Positions 1 through 11,385 of a stretch of DNA of 64,000 bases are shown here, piece by piece. The position numbers and the translations under genes are program-made. The stretch's first letter is position 1, and each line of letters opens with the position of its first letter. The notes under the pieces are model-generated. The model saw only the letters and a program-made list of their open reading frames with translations, did no database searches and had not been told where the DNA came from. Source of the stretch: Chrysoporthe austroafricana (lineage: Eukaryota; Ascomycota; Sordariomycetes; Diaporthales; Cryphonectriaceae); the NCBI GenBank assembly GCA_001051155.2, contig JYIP02000008.1:2790001-2854000 (forward strand), given 5' to 3'.

Positions 1-1981
1 CAGCAACCGGACGGTTCCTAATGGTCACTGGACTCATGTGGCCCTTGGACTCTTGTTTGTTTCAGGGCTAGTAAGGATGATCGCTAATAGTGCTATATTG
101 ATCGTAAGCGCCAAGTTAATCCAGCGGCTCAAGCTCCCTCTCGGAGACGAATGCCAAGGTCGCACTCCAGCAATACGAGGAAGCCGCCGGGTACCAATAC
201 CTTCAGCCCTCGGATGTCTAAGATTCTGTTCAGACCGATTTCTGTGAGGTAGGAAGCTCGAGCCGAAGTAACATCGAGGAAGGACTTTAATGCAGGGAGA
301 TCAGTCTACTTAAGGGAGTTGTAGACAGCAGCCTCTAGAGCTCCACAAGGACTCAACTACCCAAACGGAAAGTTTAAAAAGCTGATACTGTGCATACATT
401 GATTCAGTACAAATTAATTTACGTCTCATATGCGGGCACAGGGCTCGCAACAGCTCAACTCGTCGCACATCAGCCGAAAGTGACGAGCATCTCGGCTAGG
501 GCATCCTCCCTGGAGAACTGAGATGCGAACGAGAGAGAAGAGAAGGTAGACGCTGAGGAGGAGCTGTTAAGCTAGAGGCTATACAGTACCTAGTTATGGA
601 GAACCCATCCCGCCAAAACCCAGAACAAGGTGATAGATAGGCAGCCATCCCTTACGTGCATCCACTCTTCTCAGTCCAAAATCCACGTAATCGCTAGCTG
701 CAGGGCTCACACAGCATGAATAATTGCCTACCTCTCTAAACAATATTCATCTGCATTCTTTTTCATGCCCAATACTTTGGGAGGAGTAACATCTTCTCCA
801 GTCCACACTCCTTTTGCAGGGCAATTCCGCTTGGGTAGGCCCAGCAGCCACAAAATGCGACTTTCCAGCCAACAAAGAATTCACAGAACCCATGTAGTTT
901 GAAACACCTGAACTTTGTCTTGAGACGACTTGTGACTTCGGAGATGACTCATCCAGGCGTCAAAAGACCTTTCGTGTACGGATGTTCTGCAGCCAAAGCT
1001 AGGGCAGAGACGTTAGCTAATGGCCCGCCATATCAAACACATTCTTCGACCCGTACATGTCGCCTTTAAGGTACCTAAGAGAGTTAGCAGGAGACAGACA
1101 GGACCCGATAGTTGGTCACACAGAGTTCGTACAGTAAGAACCTCAGGGCCCTCGATTGGTAACTTGCCTCCGTAGCGAATGATCTCGTTGAGGCCTCGGA
1201 GATTCTTGCTAGGAAAAGGTTCATGCTGTTAATAATTATCCAAGCAAAATTGAGAAGTGCAGCCTCTCGTCGGTTAAGGCCTGGAACTAATGGAGAAAGT
1301 CCGCAGTGCTATGACGCACGGACTAGTCTTGTCTATGTGCCCTCAGGTGCAGCGTATCATAAGTTGATATCGAATTAGAGGGGTGTCTTGGTATTTTTCT
1401 CCATTCTCTCTTTACGCACCCAACGTAGCATGCAACGTGAACGTGATAAAATGAGAGGGCCACTTTTCATGGTTCTTTTTTCATCCATAACAGTTTGCTA
1501 CGCAACTGAAACCTGTGCATAGTAGCAGTATAGCTCTGGCTGCTGCTGAATTTCTTGAGCGCATCTTTGATCGAATATGGAGAGGTGCCAGTATAATCAA
1601 TGCAATACTAGGAGATTGGGTTTATAAGTCTGCTGCTAGGCTATAACGGCAGTGCAGCCGACCATGAGAACTATATCTCTCTTCTCTTCCTCTTCTCTCA
1701 TGAACACACATGTATTTTCTTGTTTCAGAGGCACATATTCGGAATTTCTTGGCAAGGGGCTTCATCACAGTATTTGGGTTATTCTTGAGCTTCAACTCAT
1801 CCAAAAAGCTGTCTCCTTCACTGTTTGAGTTCGTTAGGATAATGGCCAATTTGGACAGCACTTAAGGCTGTCTCCGTCATCTTTGGCGTAGAACCAAGGA
1901 AGGTTAAACACATAAATGCAACATCTATCTTCGGATCGTAGCTAGTTGTGCAATGAACTAATAGGAGCAACATGCGCCTAT
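1..1981. other. Gene-free AT-rich stretch
   Basis: I see no gene here. The open frames are short (under 80 codons), do not resemble any family I know and are interrupted in all frames. Base composition is AT-rich compared with the coding blocks. It forms the downstream flank of the minus-strand DUF3176 gene. Confidence 0.6.
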
Positions 1982-4456
1982 TCACTTCGCTACATGAAAT
2001 CTCCATGCATCATCCATGAAACCAAACTTCACTTTCAAGTTCTTAGCCATCGTTTCTAACTCCTCCTCCGACAATAGCTCATCGGTAGCGCTGCTGCCGA
2101 TGCGCTCATCCTGGCTTAAGCCGTAGAATAGTAACGGCAGAATCGACGTCTTCCACGGCACAGTGCGCTTGTCCTTTATCCTCCAGCATCCAGGAATCAC
2201 GACTACCCCGAGCAGAAGCGCGGTGAGCGCGGTGATGACTACCGGGAAGAGCAGCCACTCCCAGACGAACCTCGTGCACACCTCAGTGCGAAACGGTGTG
2301 GCTTTTATGGATACAGGGTTCCCGTCCCAGTCAGTGCCGATAGTGCGCAGTCGCATGGTCATACTGTCCGCAATGCCCTGGACGAATTGGCTGATGGTGT
2401 CCACCGAAGAATTGCGGTTATTGTAGAGGGTTGAGGACCACCATTTGTCAGTACAGACTATATCCGAGTAGTTGGAGTAAAAGTAGCAGTCTCCGTCGAT
2501 TGGTGATGAGAGCCATGATCCTAGGCTATCACTGAGGGCTTCGGGCCACGACTGCGGAAGGCCATAAAGACAATGCTTACCGCCGGTGACGGAGGACTTC
2601 CCATCTGGCCCTGTGTTAGAGATGGTGATGAGGTCTTCTGGGGCTGCTGAATATCCTGACTTCGAGTAGATTCTTCCCCCGACAATGCAGTGATCTGAAA
2701 AGGCAAAAGACGATATGTTCAATGAAGTGCTAGTCACATTCAGCGGTATAGGATCGCCAACTAATCGCTCGTGGAGTAACCCATTGTTGCTTGTGCCCCA
2801 GTAGTTCCGAAGGGACGGATATAAATAGCAGGTCGCTGCAGTCAAGGCAAAGGGGCCAGGGAAAGATGTAACATTGCTCCCCGACAAGTCGGGGCATGTG
2901 CTCGTTTTAACAGCCGGAAGAGGCTCATCATATTTTTGTTCGTATACAGAAAAGCCGCTTGCGCATGGGCTGGTACGCGGGATCATGAAGGTGATGGCAC
3001 TAGCAATGTTATCCCGGATGACTGACTGGTTGGCTGGCAGAACTATTCCTGCGGGGTCATTTTCACCGATGTATAGTGCCGGGTGCCATCCTGTAGGTTG
3101 GCCAAAAACTGGCTCTGATGCCAAACTGTAACTGATTGTCAGGTTTTCCAGCCCCGGAATGATCGGAAGAGTATAGTTCGTCCAGTATAACGATGGGTAG
3201 TACCCGTCTGTCAACCATGAGGTATTGCCGGATTGACCCAGCAAGTACGACACATCGGTGCAGAAACTGTCAAACGCGACGGTGGAGTATGTGATACCGT
3301 TGAATTCTGTGAAGCTGCAATTACCGGTCGGACAATTAAGCGGTAGGGAGTTTGAGGTCTGTGGACCGGCCAGGCCAGTGATCAACGCAGCCTTCATGCC
3401 ACGGTCAAACAGGCGTCGTTCGATCTTGGTTTCTGGATCTTTTACAAGGTTGAATCCGGCCGTTGCGTTTTGCGCAGTCGGGATAGATGCAGCTTGTCCT
3501 GACACCGGTCTGGCACAGGCGAAGGTCTGTATAGACTGTTGCGTAAAAGACCCAAGTCCAATGGAAGCTATCGTGACGATGGCGCCTAGAGTAATCCAAT
3601 TACTGGTCAAGGATTAGGGACTGGATATGCACCCTCATCATCGGTTTGTCGTTTACACAAGCGCTGAGGAACTCACTCACAAGCGAGGAATCGACAGCAA
3701 TAACTTTGTTGAGCCCCATGGGCCACGTGTAGCCTCGTCGATGGTTTGTATGTGGTTAATAGGTCGCGGGCACTTATACCACGACCATTTTAGCTGGCCG
3801 ATGACTTTGAAGATCTTATTAGCCAAAACTGCTGTGAGCCTAATCCTTTACGTAAAACGGAGACAAAAAGCAAAGATAAGAAGCAAGTAAAATTCCTCAC
3901 ATGGTGTTGAATTAGTTGAAGCTTGCAGATGGTCCGCTAGGGACAACGACTTACCAGACTCCATAGCTTGCATTAGCATAGATCTTAGTATTGTAGCTAA
4001 TAACGCTACAATCGTGCTTAGGTTTATCGAATTAGGCCATTGTGGCTGTTGATTGTTGTTGTAGCGTGCCAAGATGACGATAATGGCAATAAGGGAACAA
4101 ATTCCAGCGAGAAATGATAGCTCTTCGAATATCCAACCTTTTCGCGGGACTTTCCTAAATATCCCCGACTGTTGACGTGGCGCTTCTAAAAGGATACTCT
4201 TCATCTTGTTGTTAACCCTGTTTACCATTTCGTGGTATGCATCATTATTCTCGTGGGGTTCAATTACTAAAGTGAAAGACGAGCTGACGACGTTAGCCGA
4301 CATTTCGATAGACTCGCGATTACCGGCGTCAGATTCATCTCGGGACAAGAAGCTCCTTATTTCGTCATCTGTAAGGAGGCTAGGCTTGGAATGACTTCGT
4401 AGAGAGATGCCTAGTAGATCCTCCCTAGAGGATGACCGTCCGCTATCTATAGTGGG
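1982..4456 (-). CDS. DUF3176 family membrane protein (copy 1), 5' end unresolved
   Basis: This is a fungal DUF3176-type integral membrane protein of unknown function. Three exons join in frame: 4456-3955, 3804-3681 and 3602-1982, giving at least 748 residues. The first exon carries a hydrophilic N-terminus and a membrane segment (LSFLAGICSLIAIIVILARY) followed by the family's NSINLSTIVALLATILRSM block. The second exon reads IGQLKWSWYKCPRPI. The third has a further N-terminal membrane segment, a long extracytoplasmic domain with many N-glycosylation sequons and Cys pairs (NCPTGNCSF), and a C-terminal membrane helix near VWEWLLFPVVITALTALLL. The frame stays open up to a CTAG acceptor-like site at 4457 without an ATG, so the real start probably lies in an upstream exon that I could not fix. 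It is a paralogue of the gene at 6907-9296 with the same intron positions. Family role is unknown; membership is clear. Confidence 0.8.
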
Positions 4457-6906
4457 CTAGGATGAGAAATTGTCAATATGGAATGAATGAGTGAATAACA
4501 ATGCATAATGGGGGTACGAGTAAGAACTTATAAGCTAGATCAATATACTAGTGCTTATTCCTGATACCGGCTGATAAACTGTCAGAAATGAAGGTAGACT
4601 TTTTGCCCCTCAGCTGATGGCGTTGATGCTGTGCGACGCAAAATATCCTTGCGGGATACGCATTACGCCGTTCAATAGGCGCTTATGCGAATCTCTGAGA
4701 GTGGTGGCTTGCGGTTCGCGGACTTAGATTCTGTAGCCTGATTCAGACGAGCAGTCGATCGCTTACACGGCGCTGTGGCTCTTGAGCTACAATTCTGGAA
4801 TGGACTATACTGGGTTGCGTTGCAAACCCCCACAGGGAGAATAGCAATGTCTTGGGATAATAAAACGAGTTGAATATGCAGTTTACATGAACAGACTGCA
4901 GAGGAACCGAAACAGGGCATGTAACTCATGGGAAGTACAAAAAGTCGGGGGGGGGGTAGGAACAGCTCGTGGGGGTTCAACCAACTGGCGGACGTTTTAA
5001 CCAGCTCATGGGAAGTACAGAAAGGTGGGTCTGATAGCAGGTCAGCCATGTCACGAAACAAAGTGGAAGAGAAAAAGGGAAGAAGGACAGATTCAGTGGT
5101 TGTCATCTTAGCTACCTAGCTGCGAATACATTGCTTAGGAGCATCTCACACTCTGTCACTTCACTTGTGTACCCTCAACCCTGACAGGTATATACATATT
5201 TTTAATATTATTGATAGCACATGCTCCGCCATATGTTCGTTCGTATTCAATATATTTTTTCAATATTATCAAGCAAACAAACCATGCATATCCTTTCCGT
5301 ATTGGGTTCTATACCCCTTATGATCTGGTTGAACTCCCCATAAGGAGCTGTTTCTAACCCCCCCTTCAACTTTTTGTACCCCCCCACGAGCCAGGACCCC
5401 ACTGAAACAGCATCCCACAAGGCTAGGCAATCGAGGCTTATGGCGGAGTGCCACCCCAGGCAGAGAGCATTTAGCGTGAAGAGGTGTGAGAAATCGAGGG
5501 TTCCTGATTAGGCGCTTAGGATTCTAGGCGCTCTAATTGACAGATCTGGCTTCTCAGCGATCCAGAGCGACAGCGAAACTCAAGTTCGTCGCCCAGCCAT
5601 ATCATCGACCCCTTAGTGTTGACGACTGATACGAGGATTCCTCAACAGGGACGCCGATGACTACGTCTTCTGCCGTCCGCGATGGAAAATCATGGTTATA
5701 AAGAAGGACTTGGGATGTGGTGACGCTGAGGATATCGGCGGTAAGGCTGTTGAGAGTGTTGCCTCGGTAGCGCTATCTTTGCGTACTAATATGGGCGATG
5801 GAGGTAGCGATGGCAATACTGTAGCGACACTTGAGGCGTAGAGTACAATGATACCGGTCTCATTGATGCCATATCACAAAGGGAGCGAATTTAACCTAGG
5901 ACTCGTTCTGGCACGGACCTCCGTGTCTAGTGCGGCGCAGATCAAACAATTAGCAAAATATTTCGACGGACCCCAGGCAGTTAAGGATATAGTCCCGGAG
6001 TATTTGGCGTCTTGAGAGAATAATCAAAGTCGAGGTTTACCCAGGTATGCAGGTGATTTCCCTCTTGGTATCATGAGGCTCCAGTACAAATGTTAGATGT
6101 AAGTAGAATCCTCCGCTAGTTGATTCAACGGTCGACATGCCCTTTATTGCGGTGAAGCTGCGCGTAAGCAAGAGGTGGGTAAAGAAGGATTTAGCATACG
6201 TCAGAACCGTGCAGGCTAAGCAAAGACACCGGCGGTTGTGTTACTGGCAGAAATTACTGGCAGAAATGTGGGCAACCGGCTTTCAGTACTCGCGGCCAGC
6301 TCATAGGCGCCTGGCGGATCTTCACTGTGAAACGTTCTTCACTCTATTACCACTGCGACCATAGGGTAGGGCCAGCGAAAAGTGATCGCCCCAGCCAACC
6401 ACAGACATATGGGGTCAATCCACTCTACAGCCCTAGTGTGCATGCGCTGCAGTGGGGGCCGGTGCGCGCTACTCTGCTCGTACTGAGTATCGTCCTGGGC
6501 CCAGCTTTACTTCTAACTAGTTAGCCCCGTGCTCGTCCAGCTGTTTGTTTTTGTCGGAAACGGGGAAGGGAAGGCGGGTGCAAACTGATCTATTTCACCT
6601 ACTCTAATCTACATAGCCTTTCTTTAAAACAAAGACCAGCCCAAAGGTACCTTCTGGGCCCGTTTATATAGGCAAGTTCCACCCTGGTGATCCGATTGCA
6701 AAGACCTTGGTGATTGTTGCCTAGCCAGGGGGTGCGCTGGCCATGTAGCTGGCCCTTCAGCCGCTCAGCTATCCGTTCAGCCGTATAGCTGGCCCTGGCT
6801 TACTGGTAGCTTTATTTCATCCCTTGGAATCCGACAGCCTTGATTCTATTCCTTATTGTACATTTGACTTTAACTCATTGGGTTTTAGCAGATCGACTGT
6901 TGCGCC
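4457..6906. other. Intergenic region between the two DUF3176 paralogues
   Basis: About 2.4 kb without a supportable gene. It must contain the 5' end of the minus-strand DUF3176 gene and the promoter of the plus-strand copy. It also holds the degenerate inverted repeat listed separately. The remaining open frames are short and show no recognisable domain. Confidence 0.55.
4926..5395. repeat. Degenerate inverted repeat (about 55-60 bp arms, about 340 bp loop)
   Basis: The left arm (about 4926-4990) and the reverse complement of the right arm (about 5325-5395) share, in order, GTACAAAAAGT, a G-tract, AACAGCTC and GTTCAACCA with small differences between the blocks. A third, partial direct copy (CTCATGGGAAGTACA) follows at about 5006-5020. 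No transposase frame lies between the arms. This could be the termini of a small non-autonomous element or a locally duplicated and inverted sequence; I do not recognise a named family. Confidence 0.55.
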
Positions 6907-9296
6907 ATGAACCGCCTTAGGTCTACCCGTCGGCCAGGACGCTCCGCCCAGCCTGACCAGGACCCGTCAGTCGGCAATCTGCTTATGGATGATCAAGCCC
7001 GTAGCGTCGCACCTGAGCAGGCTGAGAGGCCTATAGAGCTTTCGAACTCTGGCCATCCCTGGGATGGAACAAATGTTGCTGACGAGCGAGGAGACGAGCC
7101 TAGACCGGGGCGGGGAAGGGCATCTAAAGATGTCCTAATTGCGTCGCAGTCACCGATGGCATCCAAGAATGCGAGGCTCGGGCGAGTGACAGACTGGGTT
7201 TTTGAGATTGCGGCCCTGTTTGTGGCTATTTGTTGCCTCCTAGCCATCGTCATCATCTTGGCGAAGTTTAACAACCAACAGCAACCCAACTGGTCGTATG
7301 CCAGTAATCTAAACCTTAGCACGCTTATTGCCTTGATTGCCACGGTTCTCAGATCTATGTTGCAGAACGTCCTCGACGCGGGCAAGTATCTTTGAGCCTC
7401 GGGACATTGCCTTGGCCAGTTTCCGAACTAACTCACGAGTGTTTTTGGCGTAGGTATCGGTCAGCTGAAATGGCGCTGGTTTCAATCGTCATCGCGCCCG
7501 CTTAGCGACATGCAGACTTTTGAGAATGCAAGTCGAGGCTCGTTTGGCTCCTTTCTATTCATGCTATCTCTCGCTCGTCCGTGAGTATACTGCAGGCAGC
7601 TTTAGGCTCGTTGAGTACGTGTTGATCTAGCGGCAGAAATCTGGCTACCCTCGGTTCAGTAATAACGTTTTTGTCTATCGTAATCGGCACTTTTACCCAG
7701 CAGGCGATCCAGACAGTATCATGTCAAAAGCCTATCTCAGATGGACAAGCGTCTATTTCCATCGCTCAGACCAGCCTGCGGGGACTTCAGGTGACGTCCG
7801 GCTCCGATCCAAAATATGAACTCACTACAGAACTAAGAGCTTCTATCATTGCTGGACTGGCTGGTTCACAATCGCCCAACTCGCTGTCGCCGACTTGCTC
7901 ATCAGGCAATTGTACCTTTCAAGCAACAGACGGAATCACATACTCTAGTGCTGGACTTAGCAGTGAGTATACAGACGTCTCGCCACTTATTACTCAGGGT
8001 GGATTGCGTTTTTGGGAATGATCCAACAACTACAGTTTGACTACTGCCACAAACTACAGTTTACCCAACGGCCTGACCCTCAATTATTACCTGCTTGAGC
8101 AGGACTGGGCGTCCGACGGAGGTCGGTGGAGCACAATGATGACCAAAGCAGGGGCGTTCTGGGACCCTAATGGGACCTTATCACTGGATAATTTGACATT
8201 GACACAACGACAGAGCGAGATTGTTAACAATGCCTCGTTCGACGACATAGTCTTCCTTATGCCCACTACGAGCCCCTTCGAAGATCCCTCGGTCTACCAG
8301 ACATACCTTGGAGACGGCGAATTGCTCGCCATGCCACCCATCAAAGCTAACTCGTGCCCACAGCTCGACTTGCCTGGCGTGGACACACTCCCTGGTTACT
8401 TCTCGGTAACAGCAGTTGCTTGTTTCTTCTACGCCTCTCTACAGCACTACAACGGAGCGGTTGTCAACGGAAATCTCCAGGAAGAAACCGTCCAGAGCCC
8501 CATTCCCCTAGACGACCCCGTTGGCGAGGACACCGAGGAGCTGTGCAGGTGGAAGTGCGGGTTCGCAGACCCTTGCATAATCGACCACGTAGCCTACAAC
8601 AGCACCAGCGCGAACTTGTCCAGCGTGCCCGGCGGCCTGACCACCCTAGGCAACACGACGGGTCCGACGCGTTGTCTGTACGGGTTCTCGTACAACTGGT
8701 ACCGGGCGCTAGAGGCCCAGTCGGGCCTCTGGGACATTATCGGCAGCAGTGGCGAGACTGAGACGTGCGTGAGGCTGGGCAACTACACCGGCATGATCTG
8801 TCCCGAGGCGTGGTGGCTGAGCGGCGTCTTCAACGGCGGCAACGCCTCTATATCGAGCATCAGCGCGTTCATGGATAATGGCTTCAAGAACCTGACGGAC
8901 CAGCTTCGCACGACCGGGACAGATTGGGAAAACAAGCTCGCTGTCATTTCCGGGACCGTGTACGAGACGGACGTATGCACGCAGTTTCGCTGGGAGTGGC
9001 TGATCTACCCGCTCTCTATGGTTGTCGGGACGGCAGTGCTGCTGTTCTCCGTGATAATCTCGAGCTCAGGCTTGATGGGCTTCAGAAGGGAGGTGGTCTG
9101 GAAGTCTTCGGTCCTCCCCTTTCTCTTCTATGGCCTGGACGATCAAAATCGGACGTATGATTCTGGGCTTGCAGCTGGGGGAGACTTGAGCGAGGCGGCA
9201 AGAGCCGTGAATGTTCGTTTTGACTCTAGAGACGATGGATGGAGGTTGCATACCATTACACGCGGAAACACACCTCCAAGCCGGCATGATGAATAG
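6907..9296 (+). CDS. DUF3176 family membrane protein (copy 2), interrupted by an in-frame TGA
   Basis: Paralogue of the minus-strand gene upstream. Exons 6907-7381, 7454-7580 and 7637-9296 join in frame (754 codons including the stop). The start ATG has a good context (gcgccATGa). Residues 99-119 form a membrane helix after a polar N-terminus; exon 2 reads IGQLKWRWFQSSSRPL; exon 3 has a second membrane segment (VITFLSIVIGTFTQQ), a large sequon-rich outer domain and a C-terminal helix (WLIYPLSMVVGTAVLLF). The first intron uses a GC donor (G|GCAAGT) where the paralogue has G|GTAAGT. Codon 329 is TGA (8019-8021) in an otherwise open frame of more than 500 codons. I found no GT-AG intron that removes it and keeps the frame. 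Either the copy is inactivated, it is read through, or the base is a sequencing error. Confidence 0.75.
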
Positions 9297-9660
9297 CTGG
9301 CGCTTCTGGCTAGGTGAAGGGATTTAAGGAGATCCTGTAGCTTTGGCTTATATTGACGATATGCAGCTGTACGTCCAGGCATCTTATGGCTATGCTATGG
9401 CTGCTCCGATTTGATGCCTGGTTCCCGGAATGTTCACAGAGGCATCCCGTCGTTAGTAAATCGCATCAGGAAGACCGAACTCACAGTCTGAAGTCTTACG
9501 GCCACACGGGGCACAATAATCTGCCAAGCGATCCAGGACACTGCTCTCATGACGAGACCTCAAGCAGAGGATTCAAGCTCTGTAAAGGAGCACACATATC
9601 ACTACGCCGGTCTGAGAACGACCGTAGATAATATTATCAACCGCGTACTAGGGACGGAGA
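9297..9660. other. Short convergent intergenic gap
   Basis: This 364-bp gap lies between the 3' ends of the DUF3176 copy 2 and the GH32 gene. It should hold both 3' untranslated regions. I see nothing else in it. Confidence 0.6.
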
Positions 9661-11385
9661 TCATACAGTCCATCCAGCCTCATATATCATATCTCTCCTG
9701 GCACCCGCGCCGGCCGTATCGGTGACATTCCCCAATACAGTCCCCTGCTCGTTCTCATACTCTGCCCACGCGCTCTTGAGCGACCAGACGGCGAGGCTGA
9801 CCTCCACGCCCGCCGGCAGGCCCGCGGTCGCGAGGCTCATAAGCGTCAAGGGCTCGTTGGGGAAGAAGAGGACCGTGGCGGCGTGCACACCGCCGTCCAC
9901 AAAGACCTCGAGGACGGACCGGTCGATGACCGCCTGGACCCGCCAGCTGCCGGAGGTGGTATTCCAGACGTCCGCCACGGAGAACTTGTCGGTGAAGAAG
10001 ACGTTGTCGAACCCGCGGATCAGGCCCCTGTCGATGAAGTAGGGCTGGTCCCCGCCGAAGTAGAAGCCCGAGCGCAGCACCTCTCCGGAGGACGGGCTGA
10101 CGAACGACATGTTGATCGTGGAGGAGCCGGTGATGGTGCTCGCGTCGAGCCCCGTCACGTTGACGTCGACGTATAGGGCCCCGGACGACACCGACGCGTA
10201 GTCGAGGGCGACCGAGGCGTTGCCCTCAAAGCGGGTGGTGTTCAGGGGCGCGTCGAGCACGGGAGACGGGTCGACGAGCTCGTTGGCCACGACCCAGCCA
10301 ATGCGCGTGGCGTTGGTCAGGTAGTGTGCCCGGGGCAGGGTCATAGCGCTCCGCCAGCCCTCGAGGTCGCCGGTCGGGACGGCCTGGGCGTACTGCCAGT
10401 TCGAGGCCCAGCCGAGGCTGACGGCGTCGGCGCCGTCGGGGGTGCCGTAGAAGAACTGCGCCGCGTAGTTGTCCTTGGCGAAGTCCGTCAGCCGGGTCGC
10501 GCCGTCGAGGGGCGCGAAGTGCGTCCCGTTGAAGGTGCCGGGGAAGTACTGCGTGATGGAGCCGCCCGAGGGGGCGCCGGGTTGGACGGAGATGGCCAGC
10601 ACGTAGGCCTCGCCGACGACGGGCCCGGCGATGGTCTCGCGGACGGGCAGCTTGACGAGGTTGGGGCACTCGTACTGGGCGCCCAGCAGCCCGTGGTGGG
10701 AGAAGTTGGAGGCGTGGGTCCAGGTCTTCAGGTCGGGGCTCGTGTAGACGCCGACCACGAAGTCCTGCGCGTAGGACACGACCATGGCCCAGTGGTCCTC
10801 GTACCAGATCACCTTGGGGTCGCGGAACTGGCTGCTCGTGCTGTTGATGACGGGGTTCCCGTCGTAGTACTGGAACGTGTAGCCGCCGTCGTGCGAGTAG
10901 GCGATGCCCTGGACCTGGGGGCCGGCCGAGCCGTCCTCATAGTACCGCGCGAGCGTCATGATGGCCACGACCCCGTTGTCCTGGTCCGGGAAGAAGCCAG
11001 AGGTGTTGTTGACGTCGACGACCGCGCTGCCGGAGAAGACATAGACATACTCTTCGGGCGGGAACAGGGCGATCTGCTGGTTCTCCCAGTGGTAGAGGTC
11101 CTGGCTGGTGGCATGGCCCCAGTGCTGGTTCCCAGCGACCACGCCGGTGGGGTTGTACTGGTAGTACAGGTGCCATGTCCCGTTCGCATCCACGAACATG
11201 CCGTTCGGGTCGTTCATGAAGTGCTGCGGCGGCGAGAAGTGAACCTGGGGCCGCAGGCCGCCGGTGTAGTTGCCCGGCACGGGAGTGCCGGTGGGCACGG
11301 CGGGATTGACATACGTGCTCACGCCCTGCGCAGAGGCGCAGGCGGCTCCCAGGAGGAGCCGGCCGAGGGTATTCGCAGGCCTCAT
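9661..11385 (-). CDS. Secreted GH32 beta-fructofuranosidase (invertase/exo-inulinase type)
   Basis: This is a glycoside hydrolase family 32 enzyme that cleaves terminal fructose from sucrose, inulin or levan outside the cell. It is intronless, 574 residues from the ATG at 11385; the longer frame begins with a non-ATG codon, so this start is preferred. The first roughly 20 residues (MRPANTLGRLLLGAACASAQ) form a signal peptide. The five-bladed propeller domain carries all three GH32 signatures: the nucleophile in MNDPNG (D59), the transition-state stabiliser in FRDPK (D189) and the acid/base in YECPNL (E239). A C-terminal beta-sandwich follows (SVADVWNTTSGSWRVQAVID, then SVLEVFVDGG). There are many N-x-S/T sequons. 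Length and motifs fit an active enzyme; substrate preference cannot be decided from sequence alone. Confidence 0.93.
   Translation of the reverse strand: MRPANTLGRLLLGAACASAQGVSTYVNPAVPTGTPVPGNYTGGLRPQVHFSPPQHFMNDPNGMFVDANGTWHLYYQYNPTGVVAGNQHWGHATSQDLYHWENQQIALFPPEEYVYVFSGSAVVDVNNTSGFFPDQDNGVVAIMTLARYYEDGSAGPQVQGIAYSHDGGYTFQYYDGNPVINSTSSQFRDPKVIWYEDHWAMVVSYAQDFVVGVYTSPDLKTWTHASNFSHHGLLGAQYECPNLVKLPVRETIAGPVVGEAYVLAISVQPGAPSGGSITQYFPGTFNGTHFAPLDGATRLTDFAKDNYAAQFFYGTPDGADAVSLGWASNWQYAQAVPTGDLEGWRSAMTLPRAHYLTNATRIGWVVANELVDPSPVLDAPLNTTRFEGNASVALDYASVSSGALYVDVNVTGLDASTITGSSTINMSFVSPSSGEVLRSGFYFGGDQPYFIDRGLIRGFDNVFFTDKFSVADVWNTTSGSWRVQAVIDRSVLEVFVDGGVHAATVLFFPNEPLTLMSLATAGLPAGVEVSLAVWSLKSAWAEYENEQGTVLGNVTDTAGAGARRDMIYEAGWTV

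Noticed and set aside
7963..8059. Intron that would remove the in-frame TGA of DUF3176 copy 2
   Set aside because: The GTGAGT at 7963 joined to either nearby AG (8035, 8059) puts the following sequence out of frame and hits new stops at once; the paralogue has no intron there.
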